From the NCBI GenBank assembly GCA_965644295.1, contig CBFFRP010000195.1, forward strand, positions 1-24,114: a stretch of 24,114 bases of DNA. Direction: 5' to 3'. Each line of letters begins with the position of its first letter. Within the stretch, counting starts at the first letter, position 1. The notes under the pieces were generated by a model, which searched no databases, was not told the origin of the DNA, and saw nothing but the letters and a program-made list of their open reading frames with translations. The position numbers and the translations under genes were made by a program. Shown piece after piece: positions 10,001 through 17,928 of the stretch. The stretch comes from Paraphysomonas bandaiensis (Eukaryota > Chrysophyceae).

Positions 10001-10436
10001 TCCATGGACACCGGATATTCAGTGTGAGGCATATTACGATTTTTGTGAGTCTAGGCCTTACTTGCGACACCTCGCGTACGACTCGTTTACAGCGAAGCGT
10101 TTTATCTCTTCAATGAGGAAGGAGAGCATCACAACAGTATCGGTTGGAGATGTTGTTTATGTTGATCTCAGGTTCTACGGTGACCTGTGGTACGAGAGTC
10201 TGGGTTTACCAGATTTTGCAACAGCTTCGTATGTCATGGAATTTACGTATACCCATTGGTATCATAAGAATTCTAGACGTAAGATTAGCGCTCAATTTAA
10301 CCTTAACGGTGCCAACTATGCGTTCGACAACTATTTGGTTTACTGTTGGGGATCCCAGAAGGATTTTGACCCTACTCGCATGATTTTGGTTGATGCGTCG
10401 CTGGCTGCGGCTTATCCCAAAATTATTCAGGAGTAG
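7047..10436 (+). CDS. pol: Pol polyprotein of gypsy-1: RT, RNase H, integrase, chromodomain-like tail
   Basis: Frame of about 1130 codons, open from 7032, with GTG at 7047; probably expressed as a fusion with the protease frame rather than from its own start. Reverse transcriptase is at about residues 120-370, with first catalytic Asp in MDIDLTNAF (about 205) and the YxDD box present as IFDN (about 267), that is Asp-Asn. RNase H follows (TDASDYG, about 423; TDHNN; ADRLSR). Integrase has an HHCC finger (HNAQAGH and CINC, about 599-637) and catalytic D667, D726 and E760. The D-E spacing is 33 residues, two fewer than the usual 35, because the HPQ loop is shorter. A GPF/Y-like segment (KLSSRMKGPFEVV) and a chromodomain-like stretch beginning FKVEEILSY (about 953-1000) follow, then about 120 residues of unknown tail. 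No internal stops. Confidence 0.92.
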   Translation: MRKMLPRMIYLLLNAVEELLQPWCDSSREVAPEELDVPDPSQFGFASSFLGKTREEALSEFEDMFGEHVSPEFSAARPVLELLRTKGVEVFVPERWEGIKGVDPLNIKFAENLPPRIKPKARPVNPRLYEDAEKEFRRLCGYIYVPSRSPWASCLVIAPKATKPFIRICGDYVQINKYIPSPHYTVPNVRHELDRIIGYKIFMDIDLTNAFHQIRLHENTSEKLSVQTPWGQFQPLFLPEGVSPGISVLQEAVVKLFGDLEWALCIFDNVLLLAHDFDDAYKKLEIFLDRCIEHGVVLKFAKTWLGFREIKFFGYLVRHNSFELTDDRKEALLKIPFPENGNRCKKIRSLLGMGVFFAPFVQNYSDLVKHLTDMTKSSFNWEETTWQHDYRQEFEKYKSGLQQSCALFYPNYDLEWTLRTDASDYGVAGILFQTVEGTGSSPIQQQTIAICSKKLSEQALKWCTIEKEGFGIFYSVKKFSFYLRGKKFTIETDHNNLVWMEASEVAKIIRWRIYLQDFDFLIRHIPGKNNVVADRLSRLLYLSGFVDESDDFDSDEVNFVTLHNIFEKDDFEDDVQEIAPPTEVQRIDYYQAIKEVHNAQAGHWGAKETWKRLCRQFPGHGVPFKVVADFVDECINCQKNRRELKQRLIPITRHLKPPHSRSALGIDAVAITPVSKSGYTHIVVMVNLFTKLVYLYAVKGMTAINLATAVWKCWCTYGLTDMIISDMGPDLKSELFAELVKLSGLRHVFSIANRHVNGCERIIKEVVRHIRAICFDKRIEADAVLEDELLLATIMFILNTHESSETGYSAFELTFGSQDSIYKNLLAAQGRDNDPSHQLLKRLNDYLALVRQISADYQKSLVDKRAEAGLDPAKQNQYCPGDFVMFDAGAKPHPKLSSRMKGPFEVVRQYKNDVQIRNLLTGGIREYSVSDLEPFFGDKESAIEAAMRDHEQFKVEEILSYTGDSRTKSTMVFKVKYADGDILDIPWTPDIQCEAYYDFCESRPYLRHLAYDSFTAKRFISSMRKESITTVSVGDVVYVDLRFYGDLWYESLGLPDFATASYVMEFTYTHWYHKNSRRKISAQFNLNGANYAFDNYLVYCWGSQKDFDPTRMILVDASLAAAYPKIIQE

Positions 10437-10447
10437 CTACGGCATCC

Positions 10448-10467
10448 GGAGGGGGGAGAAAGGGTAA
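10448..10467 (+). promoter_or_regulatory. Polypurine tract of gypsy-1
   Basis: GGAGGGGGGAGAAAGGGTAA lies directly before the 3' LTR start TGTAAAGCC. Its position and purine content fit the plus-strand primer for reverse transcription. Confidence 0.85.
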
Positions 10468-11633
10468 TGTAAAGCCGTGGGCTTTTTATAACACCCTTGT
10501 CTCATGTTTAATGATATAATATTATGATAATGACACTGAATAATATAATTCCAATACAACTATGATATTCATTTAAGGCATGTAGCTGGTTTAATATAGG
10601 AAACGAATGTAGTAAATGTTTATTATTATATTATGAGAGAACTGTGAGGAAGAAGAGTACTAGGACTTGCCCTCGAGCACACAATTTCGGTTTTGAGCAA
10701 TGGATTTCTACTCACTGGTATACACCTATATTCATATGGTAGTCGGTGTCGGTGTTATAGCGATTTAAGTAGCTCGTTGGACTCAGCTATACGACTATTT
10801 GCTGTTATCACACTCCATCAATTTTCTCCGGAAGGTGCACAAATTGGAAAGGGGCCTTAGGCATATGGCGAGAGGACGGTATGGGTGATATATGATACAG
10901 ATATGAAGGTGTAACTTTCGTTGGGAATGTTAATCGAAATCGATATGTGTTAATGCATTTAACGTTTGGAATGAGATTGAGTTTATCATGAAATGAGCTG
11001 GCGAATTTTTAGTGACTCGAAAACTAGTTTTTATTTTTTGGGGACTCTATAATTGGTGATTTCTTGCAAGACTCGGGAATTGGTTGTTTTTGGGGTCTTT
11101 GTAGCTCAGAAATCGGAGATTTTACAGTAAGATTCCAAAACCGGTGGTTTTGGGGTTTTCGGTCCAGAAATCGGGGATTTTACAGTAAGATTCCAAAACC
11201 GGTGGTTTTGGGGTTTTCGGTCCAGAAATCGGGGATTTTGGTTTTTCCGGGACCAGTAAACTGGCGGTTTTCTGTGAGGACGTTTTCTAGGCTTATTTCA
11301 GTTCGCATTTTGTGTACAATGGACATGGGACATGAACTGTATTCAGTGTACTGCATGTATGGTCATATTTATTGAACGGTGCTGGTTGTTTGCTTGACAT
11401 GTGTACTATGGGGGTCTTAGACTAGGAATCTGTCTTCTCACTTCTTTTTTATCTAACTAATCATAGCTAAGTTAATTGATCTACCTTTTGGGAGCTTAAG
11501 GTTGCGAGATACTTGGGAGCTTGTATTGCTGGCTGTGATAAGTTAAATAAGCATTCTGTTTTGTTGTTTCGATAAACAACCATTTCACATATCTTTTCAG
11601 TGATCTTAGGTTGCAAGACCTGAGTTGTTTACA
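10468..11633 (+). repeat. gypsy-1 3' LTR (1166 bp)
   Basis: Matches 3860-4967 at a constant offset, apart from one extra 58-bp unit and three substitutions in the T/G run near 11026-11043. Ends TTTACA before the GTAC target duplication. Confidence 0.95.
11118..11233 (+). repeat. 58-bp tandem duplication inside the 3' LTR
   Basis: Two adjacent copies (11118-11175, 11176-11233), each starting GATTTTACAGTAAGATTCC; the 5' LTR has one copy. This is the only length difference between the two LTRs. Confidence 0.9.
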
Positions 11634-11637
11634 GTAC
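11634..11637. repeat. Target-site duplication GTAC, right copy
   Basis: Partner of 3856-3859, directly after the 3' LTR. Confidence 0.85.
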
Positions 11638-11837
11638 AAGTATGATACTGTAAACTGTAGATGATTCACAGCAAGATAGAGTGTTGTATGTTTTCACTTT
11701 TCTTTCTTTCTTTACACGTTTTAACGTAATTTAATTCATTCTATGCTCGCGGTTTGCTTGTGTTAGGAGGCAGTTTCACCGGTTTGGTGTTCTGGACAGT
11801 GCATTCTCGGTTTGGGAAGCACTTTAAATTCATATAA
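11638..11837. other. Unassigned flank right of gypsy-1
   Basis: No gene recognised. Contains a short TTTC microsatellite at about 11697-11712. It continues the sequence interrupted by gypsy-1. Confidence 0.4.
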
Positions 11838-11877
11838 AACGTTGTAAACACGGTCTTTCTCATCAGAAAGATTACAA
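11838..11877 (+). repeat. 40-bp motif repeated inverted at 24075-24114
   Basis: This 40-mer is the exact reverse complement of the last 40 bases of the window. It can fold: GTTGTAA/TTACAAC forms an outer stem and TCTTTCT-CATC-AGAAAGA an inner one, with a 6-nt bulge. At the right edge the same bases lie inside a minus-strand open frame. Confidence 0.85.
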
Positions 11878-12144
11878 CTCTCAGATGACACTTCTTACTA
11901 TGTGGTTCAGAGTTGCAGGCTTATAACTGCCTTCCAACGTGCACAATCAAATGATGGTATAATGTTTTGTCTGTTTGTACTTGTTGGACCTCTCTACACG
12001 AGTCCACTCTCCTCAATCCACTGTATGAGGCTCTGTGCTACAGCCCCGTGACCAAACACTGCCATAAAGATACATGTGACCTTCCTGGAAGGTGGTCATA
12101 AGCCTGCAACTCTGAACTACGTAGAAAGAGTGTCATCTGAGAGT
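11877..12144. mobile_element. Fold-back (MITE-like) element
   Basis: Imperfect inverted repeats of about 58 bp, 11877-11935 and 12087-12144, start ACTCTCAGATGACACT and end with its complement. They enclose a 150-bp non-coding centre. The inner end of the right arm forms a further small palindrome (TTCCTGGAA). No target duplication was found. It encodes nothing, so if mobile it would be non-autonomous. Confidence 0.55.
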
Positions 12145-12546
12145 GGTATCAGCTCTGCAGCATTCGGATGTATGTGTGTGTATCAGTCTGTCTGTCATGA
12201 TGCAGAAGAAAGGACTGTTACTACGAAAGCTTCGTGCTTCAAAGGCATTTCATGTAACCTTTAACCTGCCATAAGTAGCTAGAAACCACACTGTGTTTCA
12301 TTTATAGTATTATATTTAAAGTAGTATAGTATCTAATCATGTGTTGTATGTGTATATATAGTTACGTTGATGTGAGATTTTCATAAGTAGTAATACAGTA
12401 GATTTATATGAAAAGTAACAATATAATACAATATTTTAGTAAAATAGTTTTAAAATATATTATAATTGAAAATATACAAACAACTAAATTGTAATTAGCA
12501 TTCACCCTAGTCTTCAAATAAGTACATATACAACACTTTTGCATAT
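12145..12546. other. AT-rich non-coding stretch
   Basis: Strongly AT-rich from about 12290. No gene, repeat partner or RNA recognised. Confidence 0.5.
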
Positions 12547-12581
12547 ATGAAACCTGGTGAAATCACTTTACCAGGTTTCAT
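12547..12581. repeat. Perfect 12-bp inverted repeat (hairpin) beside the copia fragment
   Basis: ATGAAACCTGGT and ACCAGGTTTCAT flank an 11-base loop. It lies directly next to the first readable copia codons at 12584, so it may mark a breakpoint. Confidence 0.75.
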
Positions 12582-12583
12582 GA

Positions 12584-13324
12584 TCACACCGACGAAAGGA
12601 TTGGGAGGATAAGGCTCTAGTTGGATATTTAATGGGTTCCTCTGATGAGAAGGTAGGATACCATGTATATCTTCCTGAATCAAACAAGGTGGTGACTACA
12701 GTCCATATATTGACTGATGAGTCAACGCCATCACGATCGGAGAAGTATTTCGCAGAGATTGATGCTCTTCGAGTGCGGGAGGCCGCTAGACCCAAGCTTG
12801 CATCCGACTATGTCAGCTTAGAAGGAACGTATCATATTGATGATGAGGACGGACTTCTGTATAAGACAACAAGAGTTGTAGAACGTAAGGGTGTGATTGT
12901 AGCATACCGTTCACTTGTTACTGCAGGTCGCGAGCATATAGAGCACCGGGTGCCTATACACGTCGAAGACGTGGTGCGTATGACTGCAGAAACCCCCGGG
13001 AATACCGGGTACATAGGAAAGGGGGACGCCCTGAGTACTACGCCAGCCAGGGAGCTGGACCAGGGAAGACCTGGAGGGTTCCAGGAGAGTCCTGACCCAA
13101 CCTGTCAACAGGCAGTCGTGAGGTTGCAGACCTTGACAGACCGTGGGTCTGGGGATGCGAGCGGGGCTCCTCCCACACCGCAAGATTTGCGGGCTCAGGA
13201 TGAGCAAGGTATGGGTTCGTATATATCTACTAGACGACCTATTGAACTAGATGGTGATGGTCGTGTACGGCGGAAACGGCTACAGCGTAGGTTGGCGAAC
13301 GCATCGGTGTTAGGAGAAATAAAT
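12584..13324 (+). pseudogene. Ty1/copia polyprotein fragment: end of integrase plus linker before RT
   Basis: Readable from about 12584, upstream of the first ATG at 12632. The motif KALVGYLMGSSDEKVGYHVY, then LPESNKVV, is the hallmark found after the copia integrase core (VGY..SKGYRVY..ETNKVV in family members). A variable, Pro/Gly/Arg-rich linker follows, typical of the stretch between integrase and RT. Gag, protease and the integrase catalytic core are missing. At 13324 the frame runs into an inverted segment and stops at 13333, so the natural continuation into RT is lost. The last 199 bp are repeated in inverted orientation at 14026-14224. Confidence 0.85.
13126..13324 (+). repeat. Left arm of a 199-bp inverted repeat in the copia fragment
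   Basis: Appears identical by eye to the reverse complement of 14026-14224. Encodes the end of the linker up to ASVLGEIN. Confidence 0.92.
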
Positions 13325-14224
13325 TCTAAGTAGGTGAGATCAACAGATGCAATGATAATATCATCAACATATATCAGCAATAAGTGCAATTGACCATTAC
13401 TCCATCGCATATACAAGCATGTATCTAAAATGCAAGCAGTAAAATGTAACGATTTGATAAACTTGTCAATATGCTTGTTCCACTGCCTCGGTGATGACCG
13501 CAAACCATATAAGGCCTTGATCAATTGAAAACACCACCCCGCTGGCAACTCTTCATCAGGTGGAGGTGTCATATAAACATCCTCCTCAAGATCGGCATAA
13601 CAAAACGCTGATGATACGTCCAACTGATGTACATGCATATGAAACATAAAGGCAATTGCAAGCACCAGTCGAATGGTTATTCCTTTGACCACTGGAGCAA
13701 ACGTGAACTGCTCCTCCTCCGTTTTTTCTTGTAAATTTCCTAATGCAACCAGCCGCGCCTTATACTTGACTACATTCCCCAGAAGGTCTCTCTTCACCGT
13801 GTGAACATACTTTGCTCGCACCAACTTCACTCCCCGTGGAGTCCGCACAATCTTTAAGACACGTCTCTTCAGTAGTGAGGTCTTCTCCACCTTCCGAGCT
13901 TCTCGCCACTTCATGTACTGTGGAGATCTCTCCGCTTCAGCATAGGAGTCTGGTATCTTAAAGTCATCATGTTGAAACTCTGCATGTTTAAAGTTAACAG
14001 TGCATGCATCTGGCACCTCAACCATATTTATTTCTCCTAACACCGATGCGTTCGCCAACCTACGCTGTAGCCGTTTCCGCCGTACACGACCATCACCATC
14101 TAGTTCAATAGGTCGTCTAGTAGATATATACGAACCCATACCTTGCTCATCCTGAGCCCGCAAATCTTGCGGTGTGGGAGGAGCCCCGCTCGCATCCCCA
14201 GACCCACGGTCTGTCAAGGTCTGC
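13325..14224 (-). pseudogene. Inverted copia reverse transcriptase segment
   Basis: On the minus strand the frame starts in the duplicated linker, passes ASVLGEIN and continues into a normal copia RT: a RARLVALG-type region (KARLVALGNLQE), FAPVVKGITIRLVLAIA, QLDVSSAFCYADLEEDVYM with the first catalytic Asp, ALYGLRSSPRQWN, and LLLIYVDDIIIAS with the catalytic YVDD box intact. It breaks shortly after YVDD at 13325-13333 and reads into the opposite arm. Relative to neighbours this piece is backwards, so the polyprotein cannot be made as it stands. About 25-30 residues expected between YVDD and the next segment are absent. No internal stops, implying a recent rearrangement. Confidence 0.88.
14026..14224 (-). 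repeat. Right arm of the 199-bp inverted repeat
   Basis: Reverse complement of 13126-13324 over its full length. The junction at 14224/14225 switches to copia sequence in plus orientation. Confidence 0.92.
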
Positions 14225-15119
14225 GGACTGGTACATGTTAGATCAATCGAAATATGCCAAGAATATTGTAAAGAAATTCGATTCGTTTATGGGAAAGAGC
14301 AGTAAGAATAAGGAGACTCCACTACCTACCAATGTTCAGGATTTGTTGGCAGAGCAACGTGAGCTGACGGAGGAGCAGAAGCAGTGGGTCGAATCATTTC
14401 CGTATAGAGGAATTATTGGAGCGGTGTTGCATTTGGCGATTCACACTAGACCTGATCTGGCTTACGCTGTGGGGTTATTGGCTCGATTTAGTACTTCTCC
14501 AACATATGCGACTTGCAGATTAGCTATTCATTTGTTGAAATATTTACGTGGTACAGTTGATAAGGGAATCAGATTCAGTGGGAGTGAGTTTGATTTACAT
14601 GTATTCAGTGATTCAGACTGGGCTGGTGATAGGATGACTAGGCGGTCCACAACGGGATACATCGTGCTTTTATGTGCGGGCGCTTTGGCCTGGCAGTCCA
14701 AGTTTCAGACCACAGTTGCGACTTCGAGCATGGAATCTGAGTATATGGCGGAGTATGCGGCTTTGCAAGAACTGGTGTGGCTTCGGGGGGTGTTCAAGGA
14801 GCTCGGACTCTTGGTAGCGAAGCCGACTCCATTCTTTATGGATAGTAAGAGTGCAAAGGATCTTTCAGAGAATCCAGTGTATCATAAGAGGTCGAAGCAT
14901 ATTGACATCAAGTATCACTGGATAAGAGAACATGGTAATGGCAAATTTCCTACAGCAAAATTGATTCATGTATCTACGGATGATATGGCGGCCGATATTT
15001 TTACAAAGGCGTTGTCCACGAAGATCTTCAGCCGTCATGAGAAAACGATTACCGGGGTTAAGAGGAGTGTGTCTAACAGTGTGGAGGAGCAGCAGAAGAA
15101 ACGACCCCGAAGAGGTTAA
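14225..15119 (+). pseudogene. Copia RT thumb and RNase H segment
   Basis: Resumes plus-strand copia coding with DWYMLDQSKYAKNIVKKF (the family's LsQ.kYi..iL..f). Next comes IHTRPDLAYAVGLLARF, then RNase H: FSDSDWAGDRMTRRSTTGY, WQSKFQTTVATSSMESEY, MDSKSAKDL, YHKRSKHIDIKYHWIRE and TDDMAADIFTKAL. All the usual copia RNase H blocks are present and uninterrupted, and the stop at 15117-15119 is at the expected place after a basic C-terminus. The 5' neighbour is the inverted RT segment, so this frame lacks a proper start. RNase H would have removed the RNA template during reverse transcription in the particle. Confidence 0.88.
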
Positions 15120-15289
15120 AGGTGTGTTTTAGTGGGTGAAAATCCCACATAACTGTATATCTAGTTGACTACTAGGTATATATGTATCTTTAAAAGATTT
15201 CACATCTGTTTTTACCTATGGGACTAGATAGTCATAGCATTATCAGATTATTGTGATCACTGTTGTTTTATCTCACTGCATTCTACATT

Positions 15290-15298
15290 GAGTGGGAG
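15290..15298 (+). promoter_or_regulatory. Probable copia polypurine tract and 3' LTR start
   Basis: GAGTGGGAG followed by TATTAGAATATGG resembles the usual copia purine tract followed by TGTTAGAATATG. The first LTR bases would be TA instead of TG, probably mutated. No second LTR is in the window to fix its end. Confidence 0.55.
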
Positions 15299-16020
15299 TA
15301 TTAGAATATGGATCTTATTCTAGTATATTCAGTATGTCACTTCAAGACAATGTACGAGAATACAGTGAAATATAGTGATGTACAAATGCTGTGATGATAT
15401 TGAGAAACTGAAATAGTTTGATCGTTCAAGATATGTTCAGTAACGAGAGGTTCGCATATGTAGGATATTATGCAGGGATTATAATGAGTTAGTGTTGGTT
15501 ATCACAACTTCGTGTAAACGATATTAATAAATCTATCTAGTCTTACGACAAATTCTCTCTGTGATCTAGCTTAAAATGAGCATTTCTCAATAGTTATTGA
15601 TGTCGAGTAGTATAGGAGTACTACAAGTGATAGATTAACTGAATTATTATTTTGAATTGTTTTTGTTCTGTTGCATATTTACTAAAATTGTTTCTACTTC
15701 TTAATTTATATTATGTTACACCCATTGAGATTTACTTAAAATCGGACATTGACTGTGTCGTAGAAGCTGGCTTAGTTTGGTCAGCAAGAAGAAGTGTGTA
15801 GCCATCAGTGTTGAACTTTATTACTTTCATTCAACTCGTAATTAAATTTCACACTGGAGAAAGAAAATATTAAAAATCCAAAACAAAAACGATGTTACGT
15901 AAAATCATACATACGACAGAGTTAAAGTAGATACGAATATGTACTGCTGGTTTGTGGTATGTATGCGTTGACTTTGCATGAGCAGAAGTGATTACAATTG
16001 TATGCACTTTATCATGCGAA
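15299..16020 (+). other. AT-rich stretch, probably copia 3' LTR in its first part
   Basis: Non-coding by inspection. The LTR end cannot be placed without another copy. The right part may already belong to the 3' flank of the transposase gene. Confidence 0.35.
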
Positions 16021-16024
16021 ATAT

Positions 16025-16101
16025 CCAAAGAAAATAAAGGACCGAACAGAATCTCAAAAGAAAATAAAGGACCAAGTGGGGTCAAAACAAAATAAGAGAC
16101 T
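16025..16101 (-). repeat. Three ~30-bp repeats 3' of the transposase
   Basis: AAAGAAAATAAAGGACC occurs at 16027 and 16057, with a degenerate third copy at about 16085. They lie just downstream of the transposase stop and could be subterminal repeats of its transposon. No partner was seen at the other side near 17.9 kb. Confidence 0.55.
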
Positions 16102-16130
16102 CGCAAGTACGCGATTAAATAGCAAGTAAC

Positions 16131-17860
16131 CTACGCCGCATCGATTGGCTCTCGATCTGATTCCGATACATAAACCTCCTCTCCCTCCAAGGGATCAACT
16201 AAAGGCCAAGTCAGCGTCTTAGCAAAGGCTTGCTTGATGCAACAAGGTAGCGTGGGGTCAGAGGTAAACTCATTCCATGCCTGATTGATTATTTCGTTGA
16301 AGTGAAAAACAATCATAGGCTCTCCAGGGTTTCTGTGCTTCCATCAGGAAAAGCACCTCCGATAGGCAGCTTTGAGCTTAGCGTTGGGCCCGTTATCGAT
16401 GGGGGCGTCATTAACAGAGTTGTTAGCACAGAGAAAATTGATATACACATTATGAGTAATAGCGTGCCGGATAGAGTTGGGGTCAAAGTGTGAGCCATGC
16501 CCATCAATGTAGACCCACTTAGCCCTGCCCGACGCTGACATCTCCGATACAGGTATTCCGGTCAGCATATCCCGACGGAGTAGAATCCACATGGAAAGTG
16601 GGGTCGAGGTTGAGGTGCAAATGTCCCCTCATCGCCTCGCCATCACCACCCTGGTGAATGATGATGGGTCTAGTTGTCGACCCATCCGGGCGAATACCAT
16701 ACAAAAGTGTTACCCAGAAGGATGTATGCTCACCGTGTCTTGCAGAGAATCGCCTTTCCTTCCGCTCCTGAAAGAGTTTGAAGGTAGGGAAGGCGTGCCC
16801 CCAAGGGTCGAAGCCAATTTCGTCCCAGTTCTCGATATCCTCCAGGTCTGGCCCATATGACGGGAAGACCCCTTTCTCTATACACTCCCTGAGGTGCTGC
16901 ATGAACTTACGGGCCATAGTACTCGCCCGGGTCGGGCAGGCCGCTGCTGCCCGCTTGTAGGAAAGATCGGATTTCTTCGTCAAAGCGGGCAAACAATTTT
17001 CACCAAGGTCAAAAGTGCAGGGTTTGAGAAAGTTGTCTCTAAGAAAGGTTTTACTGCATTTTGCATGATCAAGGCGTACCGACTCCGGGGTATCCTTGCC
17101 TCCATTGGCAGTGCGTATAGCACTGGCATGGGCGCGGCAATACTCCCTGGCTAGGGCTTGCATATGGGCATTGCTGTACCTGCAAAAATAATTACAAACC
17201 GTACACTGTACGTCATCATCCACATCATACACTTTCATGTACATACCCATATCCAGCTTTATCTTGAAGGTCCATCTTCGTAGCCATTATATCCCGATCC
17301 GCAATGGAGTGAAGCAATCCTTTAGGACCAGAAAGGGAGTAATCCAGCTCCATGATGGCCTCCTGCAACACAGAATGGTTCGTTGGATCGTTGCGAAACA
17401 TATTAAACTCCTTCGTGGTGAGTCCATGCAACTCCCGGACGGTGTTCATATCCCGCTCCTGGGTGCGAATAGAGACACCGTACTCCGTGAGAACATATTT
17501 AGAGCTCTTGCCATCAATTACCCTGGCAATGAGCCCGGCCCTACGCTCTTCAACTGTGTAAACTTTGTAGCTCTGTTTCACGTCTACCTCAGGGATATTA
17601 TCGATTGCGTTGATAATCGCCCTTTCTGTCGCCATACTGGGGAAGCTGCTCGTCTCTTCGGGCAGATCCGGCAAAGCCTCCAACACCAAATTAGCCTTTC
17701 GCTTGTGAGGTACATTTCCTGGAAGCACACCATACTGCTTGGCACGCTTAACCTCAATCACAACATCCCTTTTCCCCAATGGGGGCAGTGTGACTTCGTC
17801 CATACGACTGTCAGTATGAGTATGAGTGATTCGGGGTCGCTGTGGACGTCCTCGCATCAT
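16131..17860 (-). pseudogene. DDE_1/pogo-like transposase gene, one intron, degraded
   Basis: Minus strand. Exon 1 (17860-17247) gives a basic N-terminus and about 200 residues without a recognised motif. A 67-bp intron (17246-17180) restores frame. Exon 2 encodes an RNase H-fold transposase core: NWDEIGF with the first catalytic Asp, SFWVTLLYGIRPDG and RPIIIHQGG, then VYIDGHGSH with the second Asp, and APIDNGPNAKLKAAYRR, matching the family's 'PLD.G.f..lK' with the third Asp. The end (INQAWNEF, then FAKTLTWPL) fits the family's 'W......F..tGiwPl'. Breaks: a frameshift with probable small deletion near 16520-16545, between SGYADRNT and KWVYIDGHG, and an in-frame TGA at about 16342. A DNA-cutting transposase by family; this copy is probably inactive. 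Confidence 0.75.
17180..17246 (-). other. Predicted 67-bp spliceosomal intron in the transposase gene
   Basis: Donor GTATGT at 17246-17241, acceptor TTTTTGCAG ending at 17180. Removing it joins GYG to YSNAHMQALAREY in frame (two bases carried over, one supplied). Unspliced, the first frame ends at a TGA within the intron. A plain frameshift is the alternative. Confidence 0.6.
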
Positions 17861-17928
17861 ACTCGATCAATTCTACATGAAAATCAGATCAGACGACGTC
17901 ATCATGAGCAGTGATTACTGTTTACTGT

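Larger units (their letters stand above)
3860..11633 (+). mobile_element. gypsy-1: near-complete Ty3/gypsy LTR retrotransposon, 7774 bp
   Basis: Two LTRs in direct orientation flank gag, protease and pol (RT, RNase H, integrase, in that order, which defines Ty3/gypsy). A 4-bp GTAC duplication flanks the element. The LTRs begin TGTAAA and end TTTACA, a 6-bp terminal inverted repeat. By eye they differ only by a 58-bp tandem duplication in the 3' copy and three substitutions in a T/G run, which points to recent insertion. Coding is distributed over three frames, with one in-frame TGA before the protease that may disable or regulate this copy. Confidence 0.95.

Noticed and set aside
11064-11375. 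103-codon frame with repeated SRNRGF-like peptides
   Set aside because: It lies inside the 3' LTR and reflects the duplicated 58-bp unit; no start context or family.
12076-12264. 62-codon plus-strand frame
   Set aside because: Half of it is the arm of the fold-back element and the rest has no recognisable motif.
16025-16101. Possible CRISPR-like short repeat array
   Set aside because: Only three degenerate units with unequal, non-spacer-like gaps in a eukaryotic context.
16313-16545. Two 24-26 nt GT-AG 'mini-introns' at the transposase breaks
   Set aside because: Far below usual intron length, and the 26-nt one does not restore the frame. The 24-nt one would, but it is simpler to read it as a stop codon.
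16591-17914. Plus-strand frames of 60-225 codons opposite the transposase
   Set aside because: Antisense shadows; the DDE motifs are all on the minus strand.
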